From an uncultured SAR116 cluster alpha proteobacterium (GTDB lineage: Bacteria > Pseudomonadota > Alphaproteobacteria > Puniceispirillales > Puniceispirillaceae), in assembly GCA_902622515.1 (NCBI GenBank), contig CACNQE010000004.1, forward strand, positions 1 through 64,000: 64,000 bases of DNA, in the 5' to 3' direction. Below the pieces are notes generated by a model. That model was not told the DNA's origin. It worked only from the letters and a program-made list of their open reading frames with translations, and made no database searches. The position numbers were made by a program, and so were the translations under genes. Of this stretch, positions 26,401 through 35,500 are shown one piece after another. How positions within the stretch are numbered: position 1 is the first letter of the stretch; each line of letters starts with the position of its first letter.

Positions 26401-28664
26401 CTTGCACCTGCTTTCTTTCCATCAAAGCTTGTTTCTGTAGTGTCTACTCCATCCACAAAATCTATGTTAAAAGAAATAACAGTATCCTGCTCAGTGTTAG
26501 AGACGTTTATCAATGGGTTACTTTCACTCGACTTGTAAACGCTGGTCATACCCAGGTAACCTTTTTCTTCGCTAAGGTTTAGATAATCACTCCTATAGGT
26601 TGCATTTTCATTAAAACCATTTTCAGGAACAAATAGTTCTTTATACTGAATATCATCTAGGCGACTGCCAGCTACATGACGACCTTCCCTTGTAAAGATT
26701 TGTACGGATGAAATATCATCATTTCTTACTGTAAGTGTCCCATTTAAATTTTGGCTGTTTGCATATATTTCTGAATCTTGTGTGAATTGATCGTTCGCAA
26801 GGGCGAAAGTAAGTTGATTGCCTTTTCCTGAGGCAAAACCGCCAAAATCTTGTATGCTATAACTAATGCCATCTGCGATCCAATTCTCTACACCTCCAGC
26901 GGAAACTAAATCAAAACCATCAGCCCTTATTAGGCCAAAGTTTAACAATTTGGCTATAGCTTCTGCGTCGTATAAAGCGCCTTCTTCAATTACAGCATCG
27001 ATATCATCAGGGTCAGTAACTGTAAAAACATATTTTTTCAGTGAAGTCAGAGATGAGCCATCACTTCCTTCATTTTCAGATGATACAACAAGTGTCATGG
27101 AAGCTATTGATGAAATTTCGTCATCTGTCAGTGAAAAGCTGAGTTGGGATTGTTGTATCATACTTATTAAATCAATATTGGAGGTATTTGCTGGAATAAT
27201 TGCTACAGAACCATTCCGAATAAAGTTTGTCGCAGCGTTCATTGTAAGGTTGTTACTGAAACTATCCTCAATAGTTGGTAAATTATCCGTTGGAACTTCT
27301 AGTGAAGTTATTTCTGCTGACATTTCTGCCATTCCTGCATTCCGGTAATCAGATGATACTAATTGGCGAGATGCGGCGGCAAAATCTTCAGCTCGGTTGA
27401 TAGCCAATTTTATGTTTGCTGCAGAGTTATAAGCAGGTCGAATAAAAATTTGGTCACCTTCTTTTGCGTCACCAGCAAAATTAACAACAAAGCCCGAAAA
27501 ATTTACAGTTCCTCTTCCTTGAGCAATAATTTGATTAGAATTATTTCTGCCAATCCATAGGTTTTTTTCTTCTTGATAAGTAAAGGTTACTGGTTGGTTC
27601 TCAATTTTTCTAAAATCAGTGATTTCTACATCTGCCGATGCAACACCCATATTGGTGGGGTTAACTTCAGTCTTCATTGATACGGTATGAAAAAGTGGCC
27701 TTCCATCATTTCCCTCTAAGTCTAATCCATTCATATGGAGAGAATTTAAGTCTCGAGAAAAAACGTAGGCGAGATTATCAATAGATGCTTCCACAGCCTG
27801 TATTGTCTCATAAGCATTTGCTAATCCCCTCAAAGAGCCATTAGTAATTTGAGAAGTGGGGGTGTTTTCGGATCCTGGTTCAATTACAAAAGTAGGCTTA
27901 TCAGAAATGAGCTCAAAACCTAGTTTTACATGTTTAAGTGGTGTTAAAAGTTGAGGTCCTTTTCCAGTATTTCCTAATGTTAACCCAGCCGCACCTGTCG
28001 GTTCTAAGGTTGTAGTAACTTCTGCGAACTCATTTAACTTATTTACAAGTGTGTCTCTACTGTCAAGCAAAGCATTAGGTGCATTCTTATTTCGAGAGCC
28101 ACTTAGTTGAGAATTAAGATTAAACAACTCTTCATTGAGAACATTTATATCGTTAATGTCCTGTTGAATTTGAAATTCCACTCCTTGCTTTAATTCACTA
28201 GTTAAATAAGCTAGCTGATTAAACGAATTTGCAACAGCATGACCACGTTCTAGGGCGGCAACTCTTGGAGCCAAATCTGCGGGTGAAGAAGCAACTTCCT
28301 GAAGGCCGTCAAAGAAATTTGCTATCATAGCTCCTAAATTTGAATCTCCAGGAAGCAAAATATCCTCTAGTTGTTTTAATGTCTCAACAAAATGCTCGTT
28401 TGTTTCTGAATAAGAAGTTGCACTACGAGCTTTGTTCAAAAGAAATTCATCAAAAGAGCGTCTGATGTCAGAAACTCGCACTCCAAGACCAGTTTGAGCA
28501 TTAGTGCTAGAAATACCGCCTTGATTTGCAATTACCTCCTCTAAGTCTGCAGAGCGGCGTTTGTAGCCCTCTGTATTAATATTAGATATATTCTGGCCAG
28601 TAACCGCCAGAGCTTGACGGTAGGATTGTAACCCAGATTTTCCAATATCAATTAAACTTGCCAT
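23433..28664 (-). CDS. flgK: Giant FlgK, hook-filament junction protein 1
   Basis: At 1743 aa this is about three times a usual FlgK. The ends are canonical: 'LIDIGKSGLQSYRQALAVTG' with 'NISNINTEGYKRR' at the start, and 'EASKLIELQQAYQASARILS' at the end. In between (about 450-1600) is an acidic, Ser/Thr/Asp-rich insert. It contains three tandem ~54-residue units with 'GG' near residues 854, 908 and 962. Three looser copies of an 'L..LV.aI....f.a.AGTD' motif lie near 1128-1190, 1335-1388 and 1505-1555. The reading frame is open throughout, so this is not an assembly fusion of two genes. The insert is expected on the outer surface. Confidence 0.92.
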   Translation of the reverse strand: MASLIDIGKSGLQSYRQALAVTGQNISNINTEGYKRRSADLEEVIANQGGISSTNAQTGLGVRVSDIRRSFDEFLLNKARSATSYSETNEHFVETLKQLEDILLPGDSNLGAMIANFFDGLQEVASSPADLAPRVAALERGHAVANSFNQLAYLTSELKQGVEFQIQQDINDINVLNEELFNLNSQLSGSRNKNAPNALLDSRDTLVNKLNEFAEVTTTLEPTGAAGLTLGNTGKGPQLLTPLKHVKLGFELISDKPTFVIEPGSENTPTSQITNGSLRGLANAYETIQAVEASIDNLAYVFSRDLNSLHMNGLDLEGNDGRPLFHTVSMKTEVNPTNMGVASADVEITDFRKIENQPVTFTYQEEKNLWIGRNNSNQIIAQGRGTVNFSGFVVNFAGDAKEGDQIFIRPAYNSAANIKLAINRAEDFAAASRQLVSSDYRNAGMAEMSAEITSLEVPTDNLPTIEDSFSNNLTMNAATNFIRNGSVAIIPANTSNIDLISMIQQSQLSFSLTDDEISSIASMTLVVSSENEGSDGSSLTSLKKYVFTVTDPDDIDAVIEEGALYDAEAIAKLLNFGLIRADGFDLVSAGGVENWIADGISYSIQDFGGFASGKGNQLTFALANDQFTQDSEIYANSQNLNGTLTVRNDDISSVQIFTREGRHVAGSRLDDIQYKELFVPENGFNENATYRSDYLNLSEEKGYLGMTSVYKSSESNPLINVSNTEQDTVISFNIDFVDGVDTTETSFDGKKAGASTSFYQITLDDGVNTPINKTIYQGQVAGNSSTVIAKAMTSALRNEAPISVLTGSAILLDEQQINPPIDFIAPNDGETTSFLTNNIRYSLTNNNGEISVSGGPSNALSTLAYDSDNNQVTFVVSTEPEDGDSVIVQFEEQEYTLTMVNGEIEVTGGEEDRLTAYFNSNLSISVTEEVSQMELNETKTVRFEGIDYSIIKDASGNLSVTGGADNALSLDIAYDSTTGIAEINSEIRQIKVISNDGSLSAAKILIPGVDAEAEDINGNFEAAMRFGLVTNTQVPFKNYGFYDNSSTDTTISETKSELETWTLSSFDEDFFSDLASDGAGGILNIDLGELEETRISSQSLNITQTSSDNLPIIQELTGFGESEIAYYAGKTLTLNDGNGAQIEVAFPISGTIETLADVVNAVTNEISAYNASNSTDLKFVATAGTDSIILTDVVNGGTASATATLTQDLSSFSVYIPAGVNTNAELADLLKNEISSKLVDSSGMYIDLDGNTISNSSDAISKWSPIDNLGVQQDDTNILLTFDREANSEFDDAEITFTVTGDSGLVQEAPTRTTGIRVISDFNDDNISNLENKALAISNGSSTLLLEIDSPPQDLETLVEYIQAHEDYDQLSIVVRAGTDTLVFEDENSGEPLIEKLSVKIIDGYPLDYNIRREDDQIITTSPTGNTADINVSATSSSVIGERITLSDLPDEDLILVLSGSGTKKVSATYDINPETTPTIERDVTVKIVSQVDIHEVIIPDVTILSDLFVLDKMVVDASAVTDMEELVEAIQDDDNYQDLPFFVSSNDESTGLIFTYKMQGLQEPVYVSSDDKIFYPERITETETTPIVEFIDTETNTSLATRYLDAAGRTEAMGYKIDLDGKAAYDDKFFIASNEKGVGDNRNINAIIARQNSDADGSNTGGFQEIFGSIITGLGSKVQTGEFAAEAAASVKNASLEAEASFSGVNLDTEASKLIELQQAYQASARILSTARELFDTLINSV
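25760..26170 (-). repeat. Three degenerate ~54-codon tandem repeats within flgK
   Basis: The encoded units share the pattern Y-(S/T)-(L/I)-x(5)-G-(E/N)-(I/L)-x-V-(S/T)-GG-x(4)-(A/R)-L. The GG pairs fall near residues 854, 908 and 962, a regular spacing of about 54 residues. Identity is at protein level only; the DNA has diverged. Confidence 0.65.
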
Positions 28665-28673
28665 GGGTTGCTC

Positions 28674-28961
28674 CTAGTCCCTTTTAAACTGTCGAACAAG
28701 AGCATCAGCAATACCAATATTAACATGTGAAGCGATATTTTTTGACGTCTCTGAATCAAGTAATTGCTCATAAGTAGTTGTGGCAGAACTACCTAACAGA
28801 TCGTCGGCGAGTTTAGTCTCACGAGATTGCTTAAGAATCTGATTAATAAAGATAGCTTCAAATTGTTCAGCAACCTCTCGCAAATCTGAATTTCTGTCAG
28901 GAATTTTATTAAGCATATGGCCCTGAAATATATTTTCTTTTGATAGGGAAGGAAGTTCCAT
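28674..28961 (-). CDS. flgJ: FlgJ, rod-binding domain only
   Basis: This 95-aa protein matches only the N-terminal rod-cap domain of enteric FlgJ: 'LREVAEQFEAIFINQILKQS' and 'YEQLLDSETSKNIASHVNIGIADALVRQF'. The muramidase domain of the enterobacterial form is absent, as usual in alphaproteobacteria, where a separate lytic enzyme is used. It lies between flgI and flgK in the order flgG-H-I-J-K-L. Confidence 0.88.
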   Translation of the reverse strand: MELPSLSKENIFQGHMLNKIPDRNSDLREVAEQFEAIFINQILKQSRETKLADDLLGSSATTTYEQLLDSETSKNIASHVNIGIADALVRQFKRD

Positions 28962-28986
28962 AAGTTTCTCGTCTAATTTAATTATC

Positions 28987-30126
28987 TTAAATAACCACTA
29001 TTTCAGCCCTTAGTGCCCCTGCTTGTCTGAGTGCGTCCAGTATGGAAACAAGGTCTGCTGCGGATGCTCCAACATTATTAACTGCATCTACAATATCTGA
29101 GAGCTCAACCCCAGTATCAAATACGAAAGCTCTTGCTGTTTCTGCTTCAAAGCCAACGTCAGAATCCGGTGTTTGTACAATATCTCCACCAGCTACAATT
29201 GCATTTTGCCCGGCAGCTAAAATATTCTGTTCTTGTGCAGTATTTATATCTTCTTTAACTCTCACGGTTAATGAACCGTGTGTTACAACAGCAGGAGTGA
29301 CTCTCACATCCCCGCCTATAACAATGGTTCCCGTTCTTGCATTTACAACAACCTTAGCTGCAGGATTAGCAGGCTCTACTTGAACATTTTCAAGTAAACT
29401 CATAAATGTCACCTTTTGAGATTTATCTATTGGAGCTCTCACTCTAATAGAAGACGAGTCTAACGGCACAGATACCTCTGGTCCAAAAACATCATTTATT
29501 GCTTCTGATACTCGGCTGGCAGTGCTGAAATCTGATTGGTTTAGATTCAAAATAAGAATGTCACTATTCAAAAAAGGTGTTTCAACCATTTTTTCAACTG
29601 TTGCACCTTTGGGAATCCTACCGACTGTTGGAATGTTGACGATAATAGATGAGCCATCGCCACCTTCTACCCCAAGACCACCAACGACTAAATTACCTTG
29701 CGCGATTGCATAGGTTTCTCCATCTGCACCTTTTAATGGTGTCATTAAAAGAGTGCCACCCCTTAATGATTTTGCTGTTCCGAGTGTAGAGACGGTAATA
29801 TCGATGGCCTGTCCGGGCTTCGTAAAAGCTGGAAGTTCTGCTGTCACCATTACAGCCGCTGCATTTTTACCAGACAAACCTGACGCATTAGTGACTAAAC
29901 CAAATTGGCTAACCATTGCTTGCATTGATTGCAAAAGCAAACCAGAGTTTCCGTCACCAGAACCAGCTAGGCCTACTACTATTCCATATCCTACTAATGG
30001 ATTATCTCTAACGCCGCTGATTGAGGTTAAATCTTTAAGTCTGTCCGCATGTGAATTTGAGATACTCAAAAAAGCGATACAAATAAAAAGCGTATTGGAG
30101 ATAATGTGTTTAACTAATTTTAACAT
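28987..30126 (-). CDS. flgI: FlgI, flagellar P-ring protein
   Basis: This 379-aa protein has an N-terminal signal peptide with likely cleavage after 'SNSHA', then '[21 protein letters not shown]', '[21 protein letters not shown]' and '[22 protein letters not shown]'. These are hallmark P-ring segments. It is exported to the periplasm and assembles around the rod at the peptidoglycan, with FlgA as chaperone. It sits 11 bp after flgH. Confidence 0.95.
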   Translation of the reverse strand: MLKLVKHIISNTLFICIAFLSISNSHADRLKDLTSISGVRDNPLVGYGIVVGLAGSGDGNSGLLLQSMQAMVSQFGLVTNASGLSGKNAAAVMVTAELPAFTKPGQAIDITVSTLGTAKSLRGGTLLMTPLKGADGETYAIAQGNLVVGGLGVEGGDGSSIIVNIPTVGRIPKGATVEKMVETPFLNSDILILNLNQSDFSTASRVSEAINDVFGPEVSVPLDSSSIRVRAPIDKSQKVTFMSLLENVQVEPANPAAKVVVNARTGTIVIGGDVRVTPAVVTHGSLTVRVKEDINTAQEQNILAAGQNAIVAGGDIVQTPDSDVGFEAETARAFVFDTGVELSDIVDAVNNVGASAADLVSILDALRQAGALRAEIVVI

Positions 30127-30137
30127 TCAAAAGTTCC

Positions 30138-30827
30138 TCAAAAGGGAGAAATTGTTCTCATTGCATTACTTAACCACCCTTTTTTGCCTGTATCAGCAAC
30201 TTGTCCTGCACCTACATATGTGATTTCAGCATTAGCTATGCGGCTGGAGTCAACCAGGTTAGCAGCAGATATATCATTTGGGCGGATAATCCCGGTTAGG
30301 CGAACATATTCGTCACCATTATTTAAGTTAAGTTTTTTTTGACCTGCGATTTCCATATTTCCATTACTATGAACGCGGACTACTGTAACAGCTAGAAATC
30401 CAGATAATGTGTTGGATTGTGCAGCTGCTCCTGAACCAGTAAATGATTGCTCTGTTCCACTTGTGAGTGAGTTTGGAGTGCTAAATCCACCAGTTAACAT
30501 ATTTGGAAGACCGACAGGCATAGTAACGTCAAATGAGTCTGATTTACTAGATGATGCTGTTTGCGCTTTTGTTGCTGAAAAAGATTCAGACAAATTCACT
30601 GTTAATATATCACCAACAACATTTGCTCGTTTATCTGTAGCAAAGAGACCTCCCTTTGCCTCTGAATAAATTCCTCCAGTAGGTTCCGATTGCACCGGAA
30701 GATCAAGATCGCTTGGATAAATTGGCTCGAATTCTAATGCTGCTTTTTCCTGTACATATGTACTGCAGCTTGTAAATGCAATGGATGCAGAGCCAACCAA
30801 CGCTAATGTGAAATTACGAAAGTTCAT
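30138..30827 (-). CDS. flgH: FlgH, flagellar L-ring lipoprotein
   Basis: A 229-aa protein with a lipobox near residue 20 ('SIAFTSC'), 'GGLFATDKRANVVGDILTVNL', and the C-terminal 'NGNMEIAGQKKLNLNNGDEYVRLTG' and 'RPNDISAANLV' typical of L-ring proteins. It forms the outer-membrane bushing. It lies between flgG and flgI. Confidence 0.94.
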   Translation of the reverse strand: MNFRNFTLALVGSASIAFTSCSTYVQEKAALEFEPIYPSDLDLPVQSEPTGGIYSEAKGGLFATDKRANVVGDILTVNLSESFSATKAQTASSSKSDSFDVTMPVGLPNMLTGGFSTPNSLTSGTEQSFTGSGAAAQSNTLSGFLAVTVVRVHSNGNMEIAGQKKLNLNNGDEYVRLTGIIRPNDISAANLVDSSRIANAEITYVGAGQVADTGKKGWLSNAMRTISPF

Positions 30828-30848
30828 TTTAATAGCTCATTGCTCTAA

Positions 30849-31637
30849 CTAAAGGTTCTGTGAGAGGAAGCGAAGCATCTCATCCACAGATGAAATTGAC
30901 TTTGAGCTTACTTCGTAAGCACGCTGAGTTTCTATCATATCAACTAGTTCTTGCACGACATTCACGTTGGAAGACTCCAGAGCACCTTGTACCAGTTTAC
31001 CAAAACCTTCTTCTTGTGGGTTTGCAATGATAGGCGGCCCACTTGCTTGAGTTTCAACTGAGAAACTCTCACCAACAGGCTGTAGACCGCGAGGATTTGC
31101 AAAATCTGCAAGGGTAAGCTGTCCAACTTCCTCTGCTACAACAGCACCATCAGCCACAATAGAAACAATACCATTACCGGATATATTTATTTGGGAAGCT
31201 CCTTCGGGTATTTGAATTTCCGGTTGTACCACATAGCCGCTACCAGTTGTAAGAACTCCCTCTGCATTGCGAGAAAAAGTGCCATTTCTAGTATAACCAA
31301 TTCTATCGTCTGGAAGAAGTACTTGGAAAAAACCACTCCCCTCTATCGCTGCATCCAATGCGTTATCAGTAGTAATCAAGCTACCTTGTGTGAAAAGTTT
31401 TTGGGTGTTTAACACTCTTGTTCCGGTGCCTACAGCAAAGGCAGATGTTAGATTAGTTTCTGCTGATGTTTGATCACCTGAATTACGTCTTATTTGATAT
31501 AGAAGAGATTCAAAATTTGCACGATCCTTCTTAAAACCGGTTGTATTTACGTTTGCCAAATTATTGGCAATCACTTGCATTCTAGTTTGTTGAGCATTTA
31601 GGCCAGTTTTTGCTACATGCATTGAGTTTGTGGACAT
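30849..31637 (-). CDS. flgG: FlgG, distal rod protein
   Basis: A 262-aa protein with the rod/hook N-terminal motif 'QVIANNLANVNTTGFKKDRA', 'FESLLYQ', and the C-terminal 'ESSNVNVVQELVDMIETQRAYE'. Length matches E. coli FlgG (260 aa). ATG 31637 is chosen, with GGAG about ten bases upstream; a start at 31655 would lie upstream of that SD. First gene of flgG-H-I-J-K-L. Confidence 0.95.
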   Translation of the reverse strand: MSTNSMHVAKTGLNAQQTRMQVIANNLANVNTTGFKKDRANFESLLYQIRRNSGDQTSAETNLTSAFAVGTGTRVLNTQKLFTQGSLITTDNALDAAIEGSGFFQVLLPDDRIGYTRNGTFSRNAEGVLTTGSGYVVQPEIQIPEGASQINISGNGIVSIVADGAVVAEEVGQLTLADFANPRGLQPVGESFSVETQASGPPIIANPQEEGFGKLVQGALESSNVNVVQELVDMIETQRAYEVSSKSISSVDEMLRFLSQNL

Positions 31638-31676
31638 TTCGTGCTTCTCCTGCAAAAAAAATTACAAGATATACTA

Positions 31677-31692
31677 AGCAATTGTCATGCCA
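31677..31692 (-). promoter_or_regulatory. Sigma-54-type promoter for flgG-H-I-J-K-L
   Basis: Minus-strand TGGCATGACAATTGCT, with exact GG-N10-GC spacing and a TTGCT -12 block. It lies in the 99-bp gap between flgF and flgG. The transcript would start near 31665, about 28 bases before the flgG ATG. Confidence 0.8.
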
Positions 31693-31736
31693 ATGAAACA
31701 GAGTAATTTAGAAGAATTAAATTTAAAATGGCTCGT

Positions 31737-32495
31737 TTAAGAGGGCATTCTTAAGAGACTAGTTCCACCTTGGTCAATTGCCTCGGCAGATTTTATCATT
31801 TTTACATTAACTTCATAGCGCCTTTGCTCTTCAATAGAACCAACTAATTGGTCAATAATATTTACGTTACTCTCTTCTAGGTAACCTTGAGCAATTCTGG
31901 CTTGTTGGTCAGCTGCTGGTATGCCACCATTATTTGTTCTAATTTTTCCATCCACCGATTTTGATAATGGTTCTTCCCCTCCTAGTGTTAATCCAATTGT
32001 CGCAATTTGAACCACTGTACCTGGAGGGCTGTTCATAGGTTCAATAGAAATATTACCTTCCTCAGAAATTGTCATTCTTCGATGCGGAGGAATCACGATA
32101 GGATTAAGTTCATTGCTTAAGATTATTTCATCGGCAGCGTTGGTAAGGATATTTTCATTATTAATTTGCATGTCACCGCGTCTGGTAAGAAATGGCGGAA
32201 ACCCCTCTTTTTGTGCGAAGAAAAATCCATCTCCGCGGATTGCCAGGTCAAGGTACTGGCTCGTTTGTTTCATTTGACCAGGTGCTGAAACAAAACCACT
32301 TCGCTCTTCAATGACGGGAAATGCTCGTGTGTAGAGGGTATCAAATTGCTCAAGATATCCAGACCCAGACCCACCAAGACTCATATCTGCTCTAAAACCG
32401 GGTGTATTTGTACTTGCGAGGTTCTGTGAACGTATGGATTTATTGTCCAAAGCGTTATTAATCGACTGAAACGCAGTATAAATTAACTTATCCAT
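31737..32495 (-). CDS. flgF: FlgF, proximal rod protein
   Basis: This 252-aa protein has 'SIRSQNLASTNTPGFRADM', 'YLDLAIRGDGFFFAQ' and 'LEESNVNIIDQLVGSIEEQRRYEVNVKMI', matching FlgF of the proximal rod. It is exported by the flagellar type III system. Last gene of the flgB-C-D-E-F unit, 38 bp after flgE. Confidence 0.93.
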   Translation of the reverse strand: MDKLIYTAFQSINNALDNKSIRSQNLASTNTPGFRADMSLGGSGSGYLEQFDTLYTRAFPVIEERSGFVSAPGQMKQTSQYLDLAIRGDGFFFAQKEGFPPFLTRRGDMQINNENILTNAADEIILSNELNPIVIPPHRRMTISEEGNISIEPMNSPPGTVVQIATIGLTLGGEEPLSKSVDGKIRTNNGGIPAADQQARIAQGYLEESNVNIIDQLVGSIEEQRRYEVNVKMIKSAEAIDQGGTSLLRMPS

Positions 32496-32533
32496 ATTAG
32501 GCCCCTATTTTTTTGTTAAAACGATATTTTTCA

Positions 32534-35500
32534 TTACATTCTAATATTAATAATAGTCTGCGTTAGGCCGGTTGTAGTCTCAATAGCCTTTGCAGATGCT
32601 TGGAAGTTTCTTTGTGCTGTGATTAGGTTAACTAGTTCTTCAGTGATATCAACATTAGACCTTTCAAGCGAACCAGAGAGAATGTTACCAAATCCCTCAG
32701 CACCGGCTTCACCCACTTGAGGTGTGCCGGAAACAGCAGTTTCAACATAGGTGGCATTACCAATTTGTTTCAAGCCATTCTGGTTGTTAAAGTTAGCAAC
32801 CACAATTTTTCCTAAAGGATTATTTTGCCCGTTTGTGTAGTTTGCACGAATTGTACCAGAGGCATCAATCTCCAAACCATCCAATCTTCCAGAAGTAAAA
32901 CCATCTTGTTCGACTGAAAGAACAGAGAAGGGCTGAGATAATTGAGTAGATGAGCCAAAATCAACATCCAGCGCGATTGAAAAACCCTCTTCTTGCTTTT
33001 CGTAGTGAACATTATTTTTTGGTGAAATTAACTTACCAGTTTTATCGAAAGTAAGCTCACCCTCATCTATATATAAAGGAAAAAATCCGTCAACCATGTT
33101 TTCTGGGGGTGTCTCTACCACATTCCCTGAGGCATCAACAAAAAGCGCTACCCCTTGTGCATTAGTTGCTTGAACTAGGTTATAAATCTGTGGAACTGAT
33201 CCAACCCCAAGTGGCACATTATCAAGTCCTAATCTAGCAGTCCCTTTCACTTTAATAGTTGAGTCAGACCCAGATGTTCCTGTTGTAAATGTAAAGTTAT
33301 TGGTACTTGAATTGTATTTAACTGTAACACCACCAACAGTCTCACCAGTATTAGGGTCAACAATTTGATTGATTCTTTCCTCAAGTGCTTCAGCTAAAGT
33401 AGAACCAACATAAAACTGCGATGGAATTTCTATTAGACCATTTATACCATTAACAGAAACATTAAAAATATTTTCGTTATTGTCCGTTCCAAGTCGAAAG
33501 ACTTCGGTTAAATCCTCTCGAGCAGTTGCTCCTTCAGAAATAGCTGGTTCTGAACGAAGGCCAGTTCCATTGGTGAAAACGGTGTCTGCAGTTGCACCAA
33601 TACCCATCAAAAGATTATCACCCAAGAAATCGGCATTTCCCTGAGAGGAAAGTATTTCTTCGTTAGTGAGAGCTGTTCTTCCAACTTGGATAAATGATGC
33701 CTTCTGGTCTGAGGTCACTCCTAAAGCCCCATTGGCAGCAATTTCCTCACCAGTCGTTCCACTCGCAAAGGTAAAAGATTTTGTGTCTGAGTTATATTTA
33801 ACGGAAAGACCAAAGCTTTTATCTGCAGCTAGTTCCGCTCCAGAAGCAACAAAAGTACCAGTAAGCAACCTTTCTCCACCTCTTATTAACCCGTCTGTAG
33901 CATCATCTCTTGCAGGAATGCCAAGATTATTTGTCTCTTGGGCTTCGTCACTTCCAAACACCGTAAACGAGTTAAAGTTACTGTCAGTTCCAGTTCCAAG
34001 CACTGTTCGGTCAACTGAAAATTCAAGTTTTTGAGACAATGCGTCGTAATTCACTCTCAAGGGGGGATTTTTTTCATCAACCCAAACTGTTTTGGTGTCA
34101 CTTTGAGCTAGGTTATCCAAGCCTAAAATATTTAAAGATGTTTGAGTAGAACCATCGACATCTTGGTCCAAATCAAAAACAGTCTCTGTGATTTCAAAGA
34201 TACCATTTCCTCCAGTAATATTGGCTATATCATCATTTGTGTAGGCATGTTTATTAGAGTTTCCGGTTTCTCTCAAAACAATTTTCTGACTATTGAATGC
34301 GATTGGGGCATCTTCATACACATTTTCTGCACCTTCGAAATAAGCTTCAACGCTTGTCGACTCATCGCTTAAGACATGAACATCTGTTGAGGTAAACATC
34401 AATGTTTGCGCATTTGTCTCAAAACCAAGACCTTGAGTAGATATGGTTATGAAGTTATTAGTGGTATCTATACTGGCAATTGTAAATTCCCTTCCATTAA
34501 TGAGATTATTAGCGCCACTATCAATATCATCATCACTAAAATTCCCAGCAATTCTAATGTTTTCTAGCTGGTTAAAACCTGATGCATCAGCAACGTAAAT
34601 TTTTAGTGTGTCTGTTCCATCGTACTCGATTGTTTGACCGTCATCTGCCGCTGTTACCGCGGTCATTTTATCGTACACGCTCAATTGCGGGCGTGAGCCA
34701 TAATATGAATGCACCATAAATTTGTCTGATACTGAAATATCATTTGTGGAATTTGAAGATTTGGTTATTGTGGCTCCAGCCTCAATTTCGGTTAAAGGGT
34801 TGGTAATTGTGGCTGCGGCAATTGTAAGTTGACCTAAATTTGTACCATCTTGCGTAATTGTAAAGCTTGACGGACTTAAGTCTGTGGCAATATTAGTAGC
34901 AATTGATTGGGCCGTTGCAGCCGTATTTGCTCCGATATCATCAGTTGTAACAGTATAAGACACAGTTTCCTGAACATCATCAATTACAGCTGAGAATGTA
35001 AGTTGGTCACCAATCGCATAATTCGCAACAGAATCAGTTTCTAAATTAAAAATATGTGAAGTTGCGGAGAATTCATCTGCGGCTGCGGATGAATCATTCA
35101 TAGCGGTGCCTGTAAAATATGTGTTAGTTGAGGAATTTTGAAGATAATCTGAAAAAGTTGCGGTAAAAGTAAAATTATTTGTTTCATCATCTGCCGTAAC
35201 AATGAAATTAGACAATTTATTGTTACTGTCCTCTGTAGTAGTAATAGTATATTCGCCGTCTAATTCAGTCCCAATAAGGCTTATTAAACCAGAAATAACT
35301 TCATTTCTACCATCTCCAGAGCTAGCTGTATAAGTATAGGAGTTATCTCCACCAATATTTATAGAAAATGAGTCTCCACTGTCAAAGGTTTCGTTGGAGA
35401 CACTCCAGTTGTAACTTTTTAATGTGCTACTATTATCATCATTGGAAAGTATATCCCCATCCTCTATATTTGTGTTGTCTGTGATAACAAACTTACTAGG

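Noticed and set aside
26866-27348. 160-codon open frame on + inside flgK
   Set aside because: It lies wholly antisense to a gene with clear family ends and continuous coding; no SD or recognisable motif.
29753-30223. 156-codon open frame on + across flgI/flgH
   Set aside because: Antisense to two certain flagellar genes; composition follows from their codons.
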